A stretch of 64,000 nucleotides of DNA from Brevundimonas aveniformis DSM 17977 (GTDB lineage: Bacteria > Pseudomonadota > Alphaproteobacteria > Caulobacterales > Caulobacteraceae): assembly GCF_000428765.1 (NCBI RefSeq), contig NZ_AUAO01000003.1, positions 62,001 through 126,000 on the forward strand. The letters are read 5' to 3'. The notes under the pieces were generated by a model that was not told where the DNA came from, searched no databases, and saw only the letters and a list, made by a program, of their open reading frames with translations. Within the stretch, counting starts at the first letter, position 1. Each line of letters begins with the position of its first letter. A program made the position numbers and the translations under genes. Below, piece after piece: positions 51,381 through 59,706 of this stretch.

Positions 51381-51469
51381 AACGCCTACGCTCGATGAAG
51401 CCATGGGGTGATTTCAACGGCGGGTCAGCCTAGAAAGGACAGAGTCCTCCCGTTGCATCCGAGACGCCC

Positions 51470-52855
51470 ATGACCACCTACGACTACGACCTTTTCGTCA
51501 TCGGCGCGGGCTCGGGCGGGGTGCGGGCGGCGCGGCTGGCGGCGCTGGACGGCAAGCGCGTTGCGGTCGCCGAAGAGTATCGCGTCGGCGGGACCTGTGT
51601 GATCCGCGGCTGTGTCCCCAAGAAGTTCATGGTCTACGCCTCGGACTTTGCCCACGAATTCGAGGTCGCGAAAGGCTACGGCTGGACAATCGAAAAGGCG
51701 TCGTTCGACTGGCCGGCTTTCATCCATGCCAAAGATGTCGAGATCGCCCGACTGTCGGGGCTCTATGTCGCCAACCTGACCAAGGCTGGGGCAGACCTGA
51801 TCCATGGACGAGCGGTTCTGAAGGACGCGCACACCATTGAGATCCCGGACAAGAATCTGACGGTGACGGCTGAGCAGATTCTGATCGCGACGGGAGGACG
51901 TCCGTGGATTCCAGAGACGCTGCCGGGGGCGGAATACGCCATCACCTCTGAAGAGGCGTTTCATTTGCCAGAGCTGCCGCGGCGCATCCTGATTGCGGGG
52001 GGCGGGTATATCGCAGTGGAGTTTGCCGGCATCTTTGCGGGGTTGGGGGTCGAGACGACGCTGATCTATCGCGGGCCGAATATCCTGCGCGGGTTCGATG
52101 ATGATGTGCGGTCCCATCTGGCAGACCAGATCCAGCGACGCGGCATCCAGGTCATCCTGGGCTGCGAGCATGAGGCCATCGAAAAGACGTCGACCGGCCT
52201 TTTGAACAAACTCAAGACCGGCATGGAGATTGAGACGGATGTGGTGATGTTTGCCACGGGTCGGATTCCGCACGTCAAGGGGCTGGGCCTCGAAGCTGCC
52301 GGGGTCGAACTGAACGAACGCGGCGCGATCAAGGTCGATGACTATTCGCGCACCGGTGTCGAGAACATCTGGGCGGTCGGGGACGTGACCGACCGGGTCA
52401 ATCTGACGCCGGTGGCCATTCGAGAGGCGGTGGCCTTCGTCGAGACAGCCTTCAAGAACAACCCGTCGCGGGTGGACTATGCTGACATTCCGACGGCGGT
52501 GTTTTCCCAGCCGCCCGTCGGTGTGGTCGGTCTGACCGAGCATGACGCCCGCCAGAAGTACGGCAAGGTGGATGTCTATATGTCGCGCTTCCGGCCGATG
52601 CGGTTCGCCTTTGTCGGGGTCGAAGAGCGCACCCTGATGAAGCTGATCGTGCGAGCCGAGGACGGGGTCGTCGTCGGCTGCCATATCGTCGGACCGGATG
52701 CGCCGGAGATGATCCAGTTGGCCGGCATCGCCGTCAAGGCCGGCCTGACCAAGGTACAATGGGACGCCACATGTGCGGTCCATCCGACGGCCGCCGAAGA
52801 GCTGGTGACGATGCGCGAGAAGTATGTCGAGACGCAGCTGACGGCGGCGGAATGA
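51470..52855 (+). CDS. gor: Glutathione-disulfide reductase
   Basis: A 461-residue flavoprotein disulfide reductase. FVIGAGSGGVRAARLAAL binds FAD, the redox disulfide is GGTCVIRGCVPKKFM, NADPH-binding LIAGGGYIAVEFAGIFAGLG and the C-terminal His-Glu pair HPTAAEELV match glutathione reductase. The ATG of the next gene overlaps its stop (ATGA). Confidence 0.93.
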   Translation: MTTYDYDLFVIGAGSGGVRAARLAALDGKRVAVAEEYRVGGTCVIRGCVPKKFMVYASDFAHEFEVAKGYGWTIEKASFDWPAFIHAKDVEIARLSGLYVANLTKAGADLIHGRAVLKDAHTIEIPDKNLTVTAEQILIATGGRPWIPETLPGAEYAITSEEAFHLPELPRRILIAGGGYIAVEFAGIFAGLGVETTLIYRGPNILRGFDDDVRSHLADQIQRRGIQVILGCEHEAIEKTSTGLLNKLKTGMEIETDVVMFATGRIPHVKGLGLEAAGVELNERGAIKVDDYSRTGVENIWAVGDVTDRVNLTPVAIREAVAFVETAFKNNPSRVDYADIPTAVFSQPPVGVVGLTEHDARQKYGKVDVYMSRFRPMRFAFVGVEERTLMKLIVRAEDGVVVGCHIVGPDAPEMIQLAGIAVKAGLTKVQWDATCAVHPTAAEELVTMREKYVETQLTAAE

Positions 52856-54042
52856 CGCGCCCAGCGACAGGCGCGCCCTATGCGAGCTGGATCTTCCTGA
52901 TCCTGTTCGTTCTGACGCCGTTGACGGCCTACCTGTGGCCGTTCGGCCTGGCGGCCTTCACGCCGATCGCCGCCATTCTGTTGATTCCGGTCTTTCGACC
53001 GGAAAGGCCCGGCCTGGTCTGGGCGGCGCTGCTGGCCTTGCTGATCTACGCTCTGGTGTCGGTGCTGTGGAGCCCGGTGTTCGCGGACCAGGGCGTTGTT
53101 TCGGACTATGCAGACGCCGAACGACAGACCTGGGCGAAGGTGGTGCTGAACCTGGGGCTGTACGCGGTCCTTGTCGGGGTTGCGGCGCGGCTACCGGTCA
53201 GGACAATGCGCCGTCAGGCCGTGATCTTCATGGTGGGTGCGGTGCTGCTTTCGGCTGTGCTGGCGTTCGAGGGGCTGACGGGAACGCGTCTCTATCATCT
53301 GCTCACCACCTGGTCGGGTGACGCCATGCGCCCGGACCTTGAACGGCGCAACGTTGCCCAGGGAACCTATTCCCTAGCCCTGATGTACTGGCCGGCGGTG
53401 ACATTGCTGCTTCGACGCGGATGGCGACGGGCGGCGCTTCTGCTGACTTTGGGTGCGTTTTCCGCACCGCTTCTGCTGGGAACCTGGGCCCCGTTTGTCG
53501 CCCTGATCGGTGGGGGCGTCGCCTATTGGCTGGTCCGCGTTTTGAAAGACCGGGCGTCGGTGGTGATCGGGGCGTCGTTCGCTGCCGTGATCCTGTTGGC
53601 CCCGTGGGTCGTGCTCTTGTGTGAGGGGCTGTTTGACTGGGCCGGAGCAAGGCTAGGCGCGTCCTGGGCGGCGCGGCTGGATATCTGGTCCTTCACAGCG
53701 GAACAGACTTTGCGGCACCCGATCTTCGGCTGGGGGTTGGACGGTAGCCGGGCCTTCCTGCCTTTCATGCTGCATCCGCATTCGGCGCCTTTGCAGATCT
53801 GGCTTGAGCTGGGGCTGGTGGGGGCCGTCCTGCTCGCGGTGGTCTGGTGGCTGCTGATCCAGCGCGCTGGGCGGCTCGGGCCGCAGGCGGTTGCGGCAGC
53901 CGCCACCTATTTCGTCATCGGCGGTTTGAGCTTCGGGATGTGGCAGGAATGGTGGCTCGGCCTGGCGGCCCTAACGGCGATCTGGTGCATGGCGGCGAAC
54001 GTCGGTGTCGAGCCGAATTTTGAGCCGGTGATTGAGGCTTAA
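52852..54042 (+). CDS. O-antigen ligase-like membrane protein
   Basis: A 396-residue multispan inner membrane protein with about 10-11 hydrophobic helices and the Wzy_C/WaaL loop region (about 195-335: LDIWSFTAEQTLRHPIFGWGLD, HPHSAPLQIWLELGLVG). It is probably a ligase or polymerase for surface polysaccharide, but the acceptor cannot be predicted. Starts inside the gor stop (ATGA), so translation is coupled. Confidence 0.78.
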   Translation: MTRPATGAPYASWIFLILFVLTPLTAYLWPFGLAAFTPIAAILLIPVFRPERPGLVWAALLALLIYALVSVLWSPVFADQGVVSDYADAERQTWAKVVLNLGLYAVLVGVAARLPVRTMRRQAVIFMVGAVLLSAVLAFEGLTGTRLYHLLTTWSGDAMRPDLERRNVAQGTYSLALMYWPAVTLLLRRGWRRAALLLTLGAFSAPLLLGTWAPFVALIGGGVAYWLVRVLKDRASVVIGASFAAVILLAPWVVLLCEGLFDWAGARLGASWAARLDIWSFTAEQTLRHPIFGWGLDGSRAFLPFMLHPHSAPLQIWLELGLVGAVLLAVVWWLLIQRAGRLGPQAVAAAATYFVIGGLSFGMWQEWWLGLAALTAIWCMAANVGVEPNFEPVIEA

Positions 54043-54066
54043 TCAACTCGGGCCTATCTAGCCGTT

Positions 54067-55440
54067 ATGACCCCTCGCTGGACCCCTGCAAGCTGGAGAA
54101 GCAAGCCCGTCAGCCAGATGCCGACGGACTATCCCGATGCGACCGCTCTTCAGTCAGCGGAAGAGCAGCTTCGCGCCTATCCGCCGCTGGTCTTTGCCGG
54201 AGAGGCGCGTCGTCTGACGAGCCGACTGGCCGAAGTTGAAGCGGGCCGGGCCTTTCTGTTGCAGGGCGGCGACTGCGCCGAGAGCTTCAAGGAGTTTTCG
54301 ACCGACAACATCCGCGACACCTTCCGATTGATCCTGCAGATGGCGGTCGTGTTGACCTTTGCCGGCGGTAGGCCAGTGGTGAAGGTGGGCCGGATCGCCG
54401 GCCAGTTCGCCAAGCCGCGCTCGTCGTCCGTGGAGCAGATCGGCGATGTCGAGCTGCCCAGCTACCGTGGCGACATCGTCAACGGGATGGCGTTCGAGGC
54501 GGATGAGCGCATTCCCGACCCGAACCGACTGCTGAAGGCCTATCATCAGTCCAGCGCGACGCTGAACCTGCTGCGGTCGTTTGCTGAGGGCGGGTTTGCT
54601 GATCTGCACAACATTCACCGCTGGACCCTGAACCGGGCCACCGAAGGCGGCTATGCGGCGCGCTATCGCGAGCTGACCGACAAGATCGGCGAAAGCCTGG
54701 ATTTCATGCGGGCCGTCGGGGTGACGCCGGAATCGCACCCCGATCTGTCGCGGGTCGAGTTCTTCACCAGCCACGAGGCCTTGTTGCTGAATGTGGAGGA
54801 GGCCCTGACGCGCCCAGACCCCGGCACGGGGGAATGGTTCGATACCTCGGCCCATATGGTCTGGATCGGCGAGCGGACCCGACAGCTGGACGGCGCCCAC
54901 ATCGAATTCGTGCGCGGGATCAGGAATCCGGTCGGCCTGAAATGCGGCCCCACTTTGGAGTCGGATGACCTTCTGGCTCTGATTGACACTTTGAATCCGG
55001 CCAATGAACCGGGGCGGCTGACCCTCATCGGACGCTTTGGGGCCGACAAGGCCGCTGACCGTTTGCCCGCGCTGATGGCCGCGACCAAGCGGGAAGGCAA
55101 GCGCGTGGCCTGGTCGATCGACCCGATGCACGGGAACACGCAGAAGGCCCACAACGGCTTCAAGACCCGTCCGTTCGAGCGCATCCTTGCAGAGGTTCGC
55201 AGCTTTATCGACGTGGCCGAAGCCGAGGGCGTGCATCCCGGCGGCGTGCATCTGGAAATGACAGGTCAGGACGTGACCGAGTGCATCGGCGGGGCCCAGG
55301 CGTTGACCGAGGATGATCTGTCCAGCCGCTATCATACCCATTGCGATCCCCGCCTGAATGCCGATCAGGCGCTGGAACTGGCCTTCCTTGTGGCCGAGCG
55401 ATTGAAGTCGGCGCGAACCAAGCGGTCGGAGGCAGCCTGA
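54067..55440 (+). CDS. Class II 3-deoxy-7-phosphoheptulonate (DAHP) synthase
   Basis: The 457-residue first enzyme of the shikimate pathway. [72 protein letters not shown] and [10 protein letters not shown] are class II (plant-type) hallmarks, with the metal-binding Cys in GGDCAESF. It precedes a prephenate dehydratase (TGATG overlap) and a chorismate mutase, so it probably feeds phenylalanine synthesis. I see no evidence of a separate regulatory domain. Confidence 0.95.
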   Translation: MTPRWTPASWRSKPVSQMPTDYPDATALQSAEEQLRAYPPLVFAGEARRLTSRLAEVEAGRAFLLQGGDCAESFKEFSTDNIRDTFRLILQMAVVLTFAGGRPVVKVGRIAGQFAKPRSSSVEQIGDVELPSYRGDIVNGMAFEADERIPDPNRLLKAYHQSSATLNLLRSFAEGGFADLHNIHRWTLNRATEGGYAARYRELTDKIGESLDFMRAVGVTPESHPDLSRVEFFTSHEALLLNVEEALTRPDPGTGEWFDTSAHMVWIGERTRQLDGAHIEFVRGIRNPVGLKCGPTLESDDLLALIDTLNPANEPGRLTLIGRFGADKAADRLPALMAATKREGKRVAWSIDPMHGNTQKAHNGFKTRPFERILAEVRSFIDVAEAEGVHPGGVHLEMTGQDVTECIGGAQALTEDDLSSRYHTHCDPRLNADQALELAFLVAERLKSARTKRSEAA

Positions 55441-55979
55441 TGCCGGGCACGGTGGCTTTTCAGGGCGCACGCGGGGCGTTTTCGTATGAGGCCTGTCTGG
55501 CGCTCAGGCCATGGAACGAGCCAAAGGGCTACGAAACCTTTGCTGAAGCCATCGCGGCGGTGGCCTCGGGCGAATGTGAGTGCGGCCTGATCCCGGTGGA
55601 GAACTCCATTGTGGGGCTGTTGCCCGATCCGAACCGGTTGATCGAGGAGCACGGTCTGAAAATCGTGGCTGAGGCCTGGCGACCCATGCGTCAGATGCTG
55701 ATGGGTCAGCCGGACGCCAAGCTGACGGATCTGAAGACCGTTGAGAGCCACCCGGTCGCGCTGGGACAGTGCAAGGCCAGTATAGCCAGCCTCGGGCTCA
55801 AGCCCGTCGAAGCCTATGACACCGCCGGGGCGGCCGAACTGGTTGCGGCCAGCGGCGACCTGAGCCGGGCGGCCATCGCGCCCGCTGTGGCGGCGGAAAT
55901 CTATGAGCTGAAAATCCTACGCGCTGACATGCAGGACTCGGCGGACAATCGGACGCGGTTTGTGGTGGTGGAGCGTTAG
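55440..55979 (+). CDS. Prephenate dehydratase catalytic domain only (no ACT domain)
   Basis: A 179-residue protein with the full PDT core: TVAFQGARGAFSYEACLAL, LIPVENSIVGLL, SHPVALGQCKASI, DTAGAAELV, AAIAPAVAAEIYELKIL and the catalytic NRTRFVVVE. Typical PDT proteins have about 280 residues with a C-terminal ACT domain that binds Phe; this one stops right after the TRF motif. It overlaps the DAHP synthase stop (TGATG). It could be free of Phe feedback inhibition, consistent with the RNA-level control proposed for the next gene. Confidence 0.85.
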   Translation: MPGTVAFQGARGAFSYEACLALRPWNEPKGYETFAEAIAAVASGECECGLIPVENSIVGLLPDPNRLIEEHGLKIVAEAWRPMRQMLMGQPDAKLTDLKTVESHPVALGQCKASIASLGLKPVEAYDTAGAAELVAASGDLSRAAIAPAVAAEIYELKILRADMQDSADNRTRFVVVER

Positions 55980-56049
55980 GGGCAAGATCCCTTACCGAGA
56001 GAATGTGTGGCCTATTGGCTGCAGGATTTCGCCGTTCACGTCAGGTTGG

Positions 56050-56102
56050 TTGACCGACAGGCCGTTCTCAGACCTCATGCAGTTGTCGGCATTTCGCCGA
56101 CG
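56050..56102 (+). promoter_or_regulatory. Leader region before the Phe-rich peptide: candidate -35 and hairpin
   Basis: This lies in the 318-bp gap between pheA-like and chorismate mutase genes, otherwise without a listed gene. TTGACC (56050-56055) could be a -35 box with no good -10. GTCGGC-atttc-GCCGAC (56085-56101) is a 6-bp hairpin in front of the leader peptide start. Weak evidence for both. Confidence 0.3.
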
Positions 56103-56113
56103 AGGTTTCGACC

Positions 56114-56203
56114 ATGCTTACGCGCGCTGACATCCTGTCCCGTCCCGCTTTCGGGTTCGGTCGCGCGTATTATTTCGGCTTCGCGTTTCGACACGCCGGC
56201 TGA
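56114..56203 (+). CDS. Phe/Tyr-rich leader peptide of the chorismate mutase gene
   Basis: A 29-codon ORF (MLTRADILSRPAFGFGRAYY then FGFAFRHAG). Codons 13-25 contain five Phe and two Tyr, as expected of an amino-acid-biosynthesis attenuator peptide. The gene it precedes codes for chorismate mutase, which leads to Phe and Tyr. Start codon context CGACC is weak. Low Phe- or Tyr-tRNA would stall the ribosome on codons 13-25. Confidence 0.7.
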   Translation: MLTRADILSRPAFGFGRAYYFGFAFRHAG

Positions 56204-56257
56204 GGGCTGACTTTCCAAAAGACTGACCTCTCCGGCGACCGCTTCACCAGAAAGCGG
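56194..56257 (+). promoter_or_regulatory. Predicted attenuator RNA structures after the leader peptide
   Basis: Helix 1: CGCCGG (56194-56199) plus GAGG (56202-56205) pairs with CCTC (56227-56230) and CCGGCG (56232-56237). Helix 2: CCGCTT (56239-56244) pairs with AAGCGG (56252-56257). TCACC/GGTGA (56244-56263) is a third option that excludes helix 2. Helix 1 overlaps the leader stop, so a ribosome reaching the stop would block it. No U tract follows helix 2, so a classical intrinsic terminator is not shown; control may be through Rho or translation. Confidence 0.45.
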
Positions 56258-56297
56258 CGGTGAGCCTGTATCCGACACCCGAAATCCGAGATCTCAC

Positions 56298-57074
56298 ATG
56301 CTTACGAACACCCGCGCCCAGACCGAGGCGCAAGACACCACCCCCGCCAACGACCTGACGCCTGAATGCCTGACGCTGCAGGCGCTGCGGCACGAGATCG
56401 ACCGGATCGACGATGAGATGCTGGAGCTGTTGAACCGGCGCCTGCAGATCGCGCGACGGGTCGGCAAGGCCAAGGATGCACCGCACGGGCCGTTCCTGAA
56501 CCTGCGTCCCGACCGTGAGGCGGCGGTGCTGAACCGATTGTTGGACAAGGCGACCGACCTGACACGCCCGGCGGTCGAGCCGATCTGGCGCGAGGTGATC
56601 GCGGCGGGGCTGGCCCAACAGGGGACCATCAGTGTCGCCCTGTGGCGCGGCCATGAAGATGGCCGGACCTGGGATCGCGCCCGTCAGCGGTTCGGCTCAC
56701 AGGTGACCTATATGGGCGCGGGGAATCCCAAGGCTGCGCTCGACGCGGCCCAGATCGGGGACACGGTGGCTGTGCTGAACCTGTCGGCGGATCAGCCCTG
56801 GTGGATCGACCTGGCGCGTGACTATCCCGATCTATGGGTATTCGAGAGCCTTGACGACGCGCGCGGGACGCCGGTGGCGCTGTGCGTTGGGCGGATGGAC
56901 GCGAAGAGCCTAGCGACCGGCCGTGTTTTTTCAGCCGTTCCCGGCGGCGACGCCGGCGAGGGTGAGGGACGCAGGCGAACGCTGGCCTCGCACCACGGCT
57001 GGACGCTGAGCGTCACAGAGGGCGGGCCGCAGGCGATGGACCGGACGCGGGGCGTGATCGGGCGGTGCGGGTAG
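56298..57074 (+). CDS. Chorismate mutase (AroQ type) with C-terminal domain of unknown type
   Basis: A 258-residue protein. Residues about 28-112 form an AroQ helical chorismate mutase (LQALRHEIDRIDDEMLELLNRRLQIARRVGKAK, LNLRPDREAAVLNRLLDKA). The remaining about 145 residues (SVALWRGHEDGRTWDRARQR onward) resemble the C-terminal part found in rhizobial chorismate mutases, perhaps a degenerate PDT-like or regulatory domain. The ATG at 56298 has a weak ribosome site. Its first ten bases, CATGCTTACG around the start, are shared with the leader peptide start. Confidence 0.82.
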   Translation: MLTNTRAQTEAQDTTPANDLTPECLTLQALRHEIDRIDDEMLELLNRRLQIARRVGKAKDAPHGPFLNLRPDREAAVLNRLLDKATDLTRPAVEPIWREVIAAGLAQQGTISVALWRGHEDGRTWDRARQRFGSQVTYMGAGNPKAALDAAQIGDTVAVLNLSADQPWWIDLARDYPDLWVFESLDDARGTPVALCVGRMDAKSLATGRVFSAVPGGDAGEGEGRRRTLASHHGWTLSVTEGGPQAMDRTRGVIGRCG

Positions 57075-57075
57075 A

Positions 57076-57238
57076 GATTCTCCTCCCCGGAGCAAAGCGA
57101 GGGGGGGGGGCGTCCCTAGCCCGCAGGGCACCGGAGGGTGGAGGGGGCACCTCAGGCCTGTCCGGAGAGTTCGGCGTCGCCCCCTCCGCCTCGCCGCCAA
57201 TTCGCGCCGAGCCGCCTCCCCATGGAATGGGGAGGACA
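57076..57238. repeat. Palindromic repeat element between chorismate mutase and phaC
   Basis: A composite of short inverted GC repeats: CTCCTCCCCGG...GCGAGGGG at the left, GCAGGGCACCGGAGGGTGG in the middle, then GCCCCCTCCGCC and CCTCCCCAT-gga-ATGGGGAGG (57216-57236; 9-bp stem) at the right. Its right half has the same order as the repeat in pdhC. It lies between convergent genes and may end transcription from both sides. Confidence 0.55.
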
Positions 57239-57243
57239 GGGGT

Positions 57244-59181
57244 TTAGCTCTTCACCTTCACATAACTCCCCGGCGCGGCCTCGATCGGCTTGAGCGGGCC
57301 CTTCGACGGATCCCGCGCGTCCACCCACTCACCCGACTTGTCGTGCAGCCACGCCGCCCAATGCTCCCACCAGGAGCCGGGGTGTTCGGACGCGCCATCG
57401 AGCCACTCCTGAAGCGTCGAGGGTAGCTGGTCGTTGATCCAGTGCTGGTATTTGTTGGCGCTGGGCGGATTAACGACGCCGGCGATGTGGCCGGAGCCGG
57501 CGAGCGTCAGGGTGACGTCGGCGTTGGAGAAGGCGCGGGCCGAGCGATAGACCGAGTTCATCGGCGCGATGTGGTCCTCGCGGCTGGCCTGGAAGTAGAG
57601 GGGGATGGTGACCTTGGACAGGTCGAGCCGCTCGCCGCCCATGGTCATCTCGCCCTTGGCCAGGGCGTTGTTCCCATACATGGAGCGCAGATAGTCCATG
57701 TGCAGGGCCTTGGGCATGCGCGTCTGGTCGGCGTTCCAGAACAAGAGGTCAAAGGCTGGCGGGTCCTTGCCCATCAGATAGTTGGACACGAAGAACGACC
57801 AGATCAGATCATTGGCGCGCAGCGCATTGAAGGTGTCGGCCATGGCCGCGCCGGGTAGGACGCCGCCGGCGGCGTCCATCTTCTGCTCGATCTCATTGAG
57901 CCAATGCTCGTCGGTGAACAGCAACAGGTCGCCGGCCTCGGCGAAGTCGTGCTGGGCGGCGAAGAAGGTGGTGGCGTTGACCCGCTTGTCCCCTTTTGCG
58001 GCCATATGGGCGAGGGCCGAGCCCATCAGGGTGCCGCCGATGCAGTAGCCGACGGTGTTCACACGGTCCTGACCCGTCTGGTCCATGACCTTCTGGGTGG
58101 CGCGGTAGATGCCCTTTTCCAGATAGTCGTCAAAGCCGAAGCCGGCCTTGTCCTTGTCGGGGTTGACCCACGAACAGATGAAGACGGTGAAGCCTTGGGC
58201 CGACAGCCAGCGGATCATCGAGTTTTTGGGCTGGAGGTCCAGGATGTAGAACTTGTTGATCCAGGGCGGGAAGATCAGCAGCGGGATGGCGCGCTGCTTG
58301 TCCGTGGCGGCGTCGAACTGGATCAGTTCGAACAGCTCGTCACGCCAGACCACCTGGCCCGGCGCGGTTGCGACATTCTCGCCGACCTTGAACTGGCCGT
58401 AGTCGGCCTGGCTGATCTTCAGCGTGCCGTCACCGCGCTCCATGTCAGCGGCGAAGTTCTGCATCCCCTTCACCAGGCTCTCGCCATTCGTCTCCATCAA
58501 CTGCTTGAGCGCGGCGGGGTTGGAGGCGAGGAAGTTGGACGGCGAAAAGGCGTCGGTGAGCAGCTTGGTGAAGAACTCCGCCCGGCGCTTGGTGCGCGGA
58601 TCAATGTCCTCGGCCGACGAGATCAGGTCGTTCAGCCAGGTCGAGGACAACAGATAGGACCGCCGCATGACGTCGAAGACCGGATTCTCAGACCATTCCG
58701 GCGCGGCGAACCTCTTGTCGCGCGGCGCAGGGGCCAGTTCGGAGGCCTGACCGGTCGCCTGGCGAGCAGCGTCGGTCCACAGGTCCATATAGCCGGAGAA
58801 CAGGGCAGCCTGGGCCTGAAACAGCTTGTCGGGGCGCGAGGCCAGCGAGGTCATCACCTGGGTCATGGCCGGGGCGACGTTGAACGGGTCGGGCGACAAG
58901 GCGGCGGGGCGGTCGGCCTGTTTCAGCGCGGCCTCGGCTATGACCTGCTGGGCGGTCATGGCGGCCTTGGCGAGGTTCATCGACAGTTGCTCGATGGCGT
59001 CGCGCGACGGCATCTCGGCGTCGATACCAGGCGGTGGCGGAGCGGGGATTTGTGATGAGGCTGCTTCAGCGGCCGGCCGATCAGACTTGGCCTTGCGAGT
59101 CTTGGCGGGCGCTGCCGATTTGGCGCCTAAAGCGGCGGGTTTGGCCACCGTTTTCTTCGCAGGACGTTTGGTCTGGGCCAT
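57244..59181 (-). CDS. phaC: Class I poly(3-hydroxyalkanoate) polymerase
   Basis: Polymerises 3-hydroxyacyl-CoA into storage polyester at granules in the cytoplasm. The 645-residue protein has the lipase-like box GYCIGG with Cys380, Asp536 in REDHIAP and His565 in GSGHIAG, so the triad is intact. PDKDKAGFGFDDYLE matches class I. An N-terminal extension (about 1-45) is rich in Lys, Ala and Pro (KRPAKKTVAKPAAL), resembling histone-H1-like tails. ACAGGAG precedes the ATG. Confidence 0.95.
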   Translation of the reverse strand: MAQTKRPAKKTVAKPAALGAKSAAPAKTRKAKSDRPAAEAASSQIPAPPPPGIDAEMPSRDAIEQLSMNLAKAAMTAQQVIAEAALKQADRPAALSPDPFNVAPAMTQVMTSLASRPDKLFQAQAALFSGYMDLWTDAARQATGQASELAPAPRDKRFAAPEWSENPVFDVMRRSYLLSSTWLNDLISSAEDIDPRTKRRAEFFTKLLTDAFSPSNFLASNPAALKQLMETNGESLVKGMQNFAADMERGDGTLKISQADYGQFKVGENVATAPGQVVWRDELFELIQFDAATDKQRAIPLLIFPPWINKFYILDLQPKNSMIRWLSAQGFTVFICSWVNPDKDKAGFGFDDYLEKGIYRATQKVMDQTGQDRVNTVGYCIGGTLMGSALAHMAAKGDKRVNATTFFAAQHDFAEAGDLLLFTDEHWLNEIEQKMDAAGGVLPGAAMADTFNALRANDLIWSFFVSNYLMGKDPPAFDLLFWNADQTRMPKALHMDYLRSMYGNNALAKGEMTMGGERLDLSKVTIPLYFQASREDHIAPMNSVYRSARAFSNADVTLTLAGSGHIAGVVNPPSANKYQHWINDQLPSTLQEWLDGASEHPGSWWEHWAAWLHDKSGEWVDARDPSKGPLKPIEAAPGSYVKVKS

Positions 59182-59223
59182 GGGTCGCTCCTGTCGTGCT
59201 TTCGCGCGGGCTCAGGATGGCAT

Positions 59224-59697
59224 ATGACCGCCAATGGAATGAAGGCAAGTCTGCAACGAATCGAATCCCGGTTGTGCCTGGTGACGGCGCTGCTTCTGGC
59301 GGCGTCCGTCGGCGGGTGCATGACCTATGACCCCTTCAACCAGGCCATCGACGCAACGTCGCCGGCGGCCCAGCGTACCGAAGCCCTGACGCGGACGGAT
59401 CTCGCCTATCCCCGGTGGGAGGATTTCCCGGTTGCGCCCCAGAATGTGCCGACGACGACGGATATCCGAAATCGGGTGGTCGGGCTCGAAACCGCAGAGC
59501 TGCAACTGGGTCGAGAGGTTTCGGCCCTCCAGTGGACGCTGACGCCGGACGATGCGGGGCCGTGGGCCGAGCGGACCCGAAACCGCGTCGACCTTCGCCT
59601 CGCGCGCCCGATTGATGCAGAGGCGGCCGCGGCCGCAAGCGCCTGGGCCCAGCGCATGCGCGAACGCGCCGAGCCACCACCACCGATCCGCTACTAG
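59224..59697 (+). CDS. Predicted lipoprotein, function unknown
   Basis: A 157-residue product with a lipoprotein signal (RLCLVTALLLAASVGGC, lipobox VGGC) and a mature domain of about 125 residues with many charged and aromatic residues (YDPFNQAIDA, WTLTPDDAGPWAERTRNRVDLR). Not recognised. It starts at the ATG after AGGATGG, with an alternative Met five residues on. RecJ follows 9 bp later on the same strand, so it may be co-transcribed. Confidence 0.72.
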   Translation: MTANGMKASLQRIESRLCLVTALLLAASVGGCMTYDPFNQAIDATSPAAQRTEALTRTDLAYPRWEDFPVAPQNVPTTTDIRNRVVGLETAELQLGREVSALQWTLTPDDAGPWAERTRNRVDLRLARPIDAEAAAAASAWAQRMRERAEPPPPIRY

Positions 59698-59706
59698 GTC
59701 GTCGCC

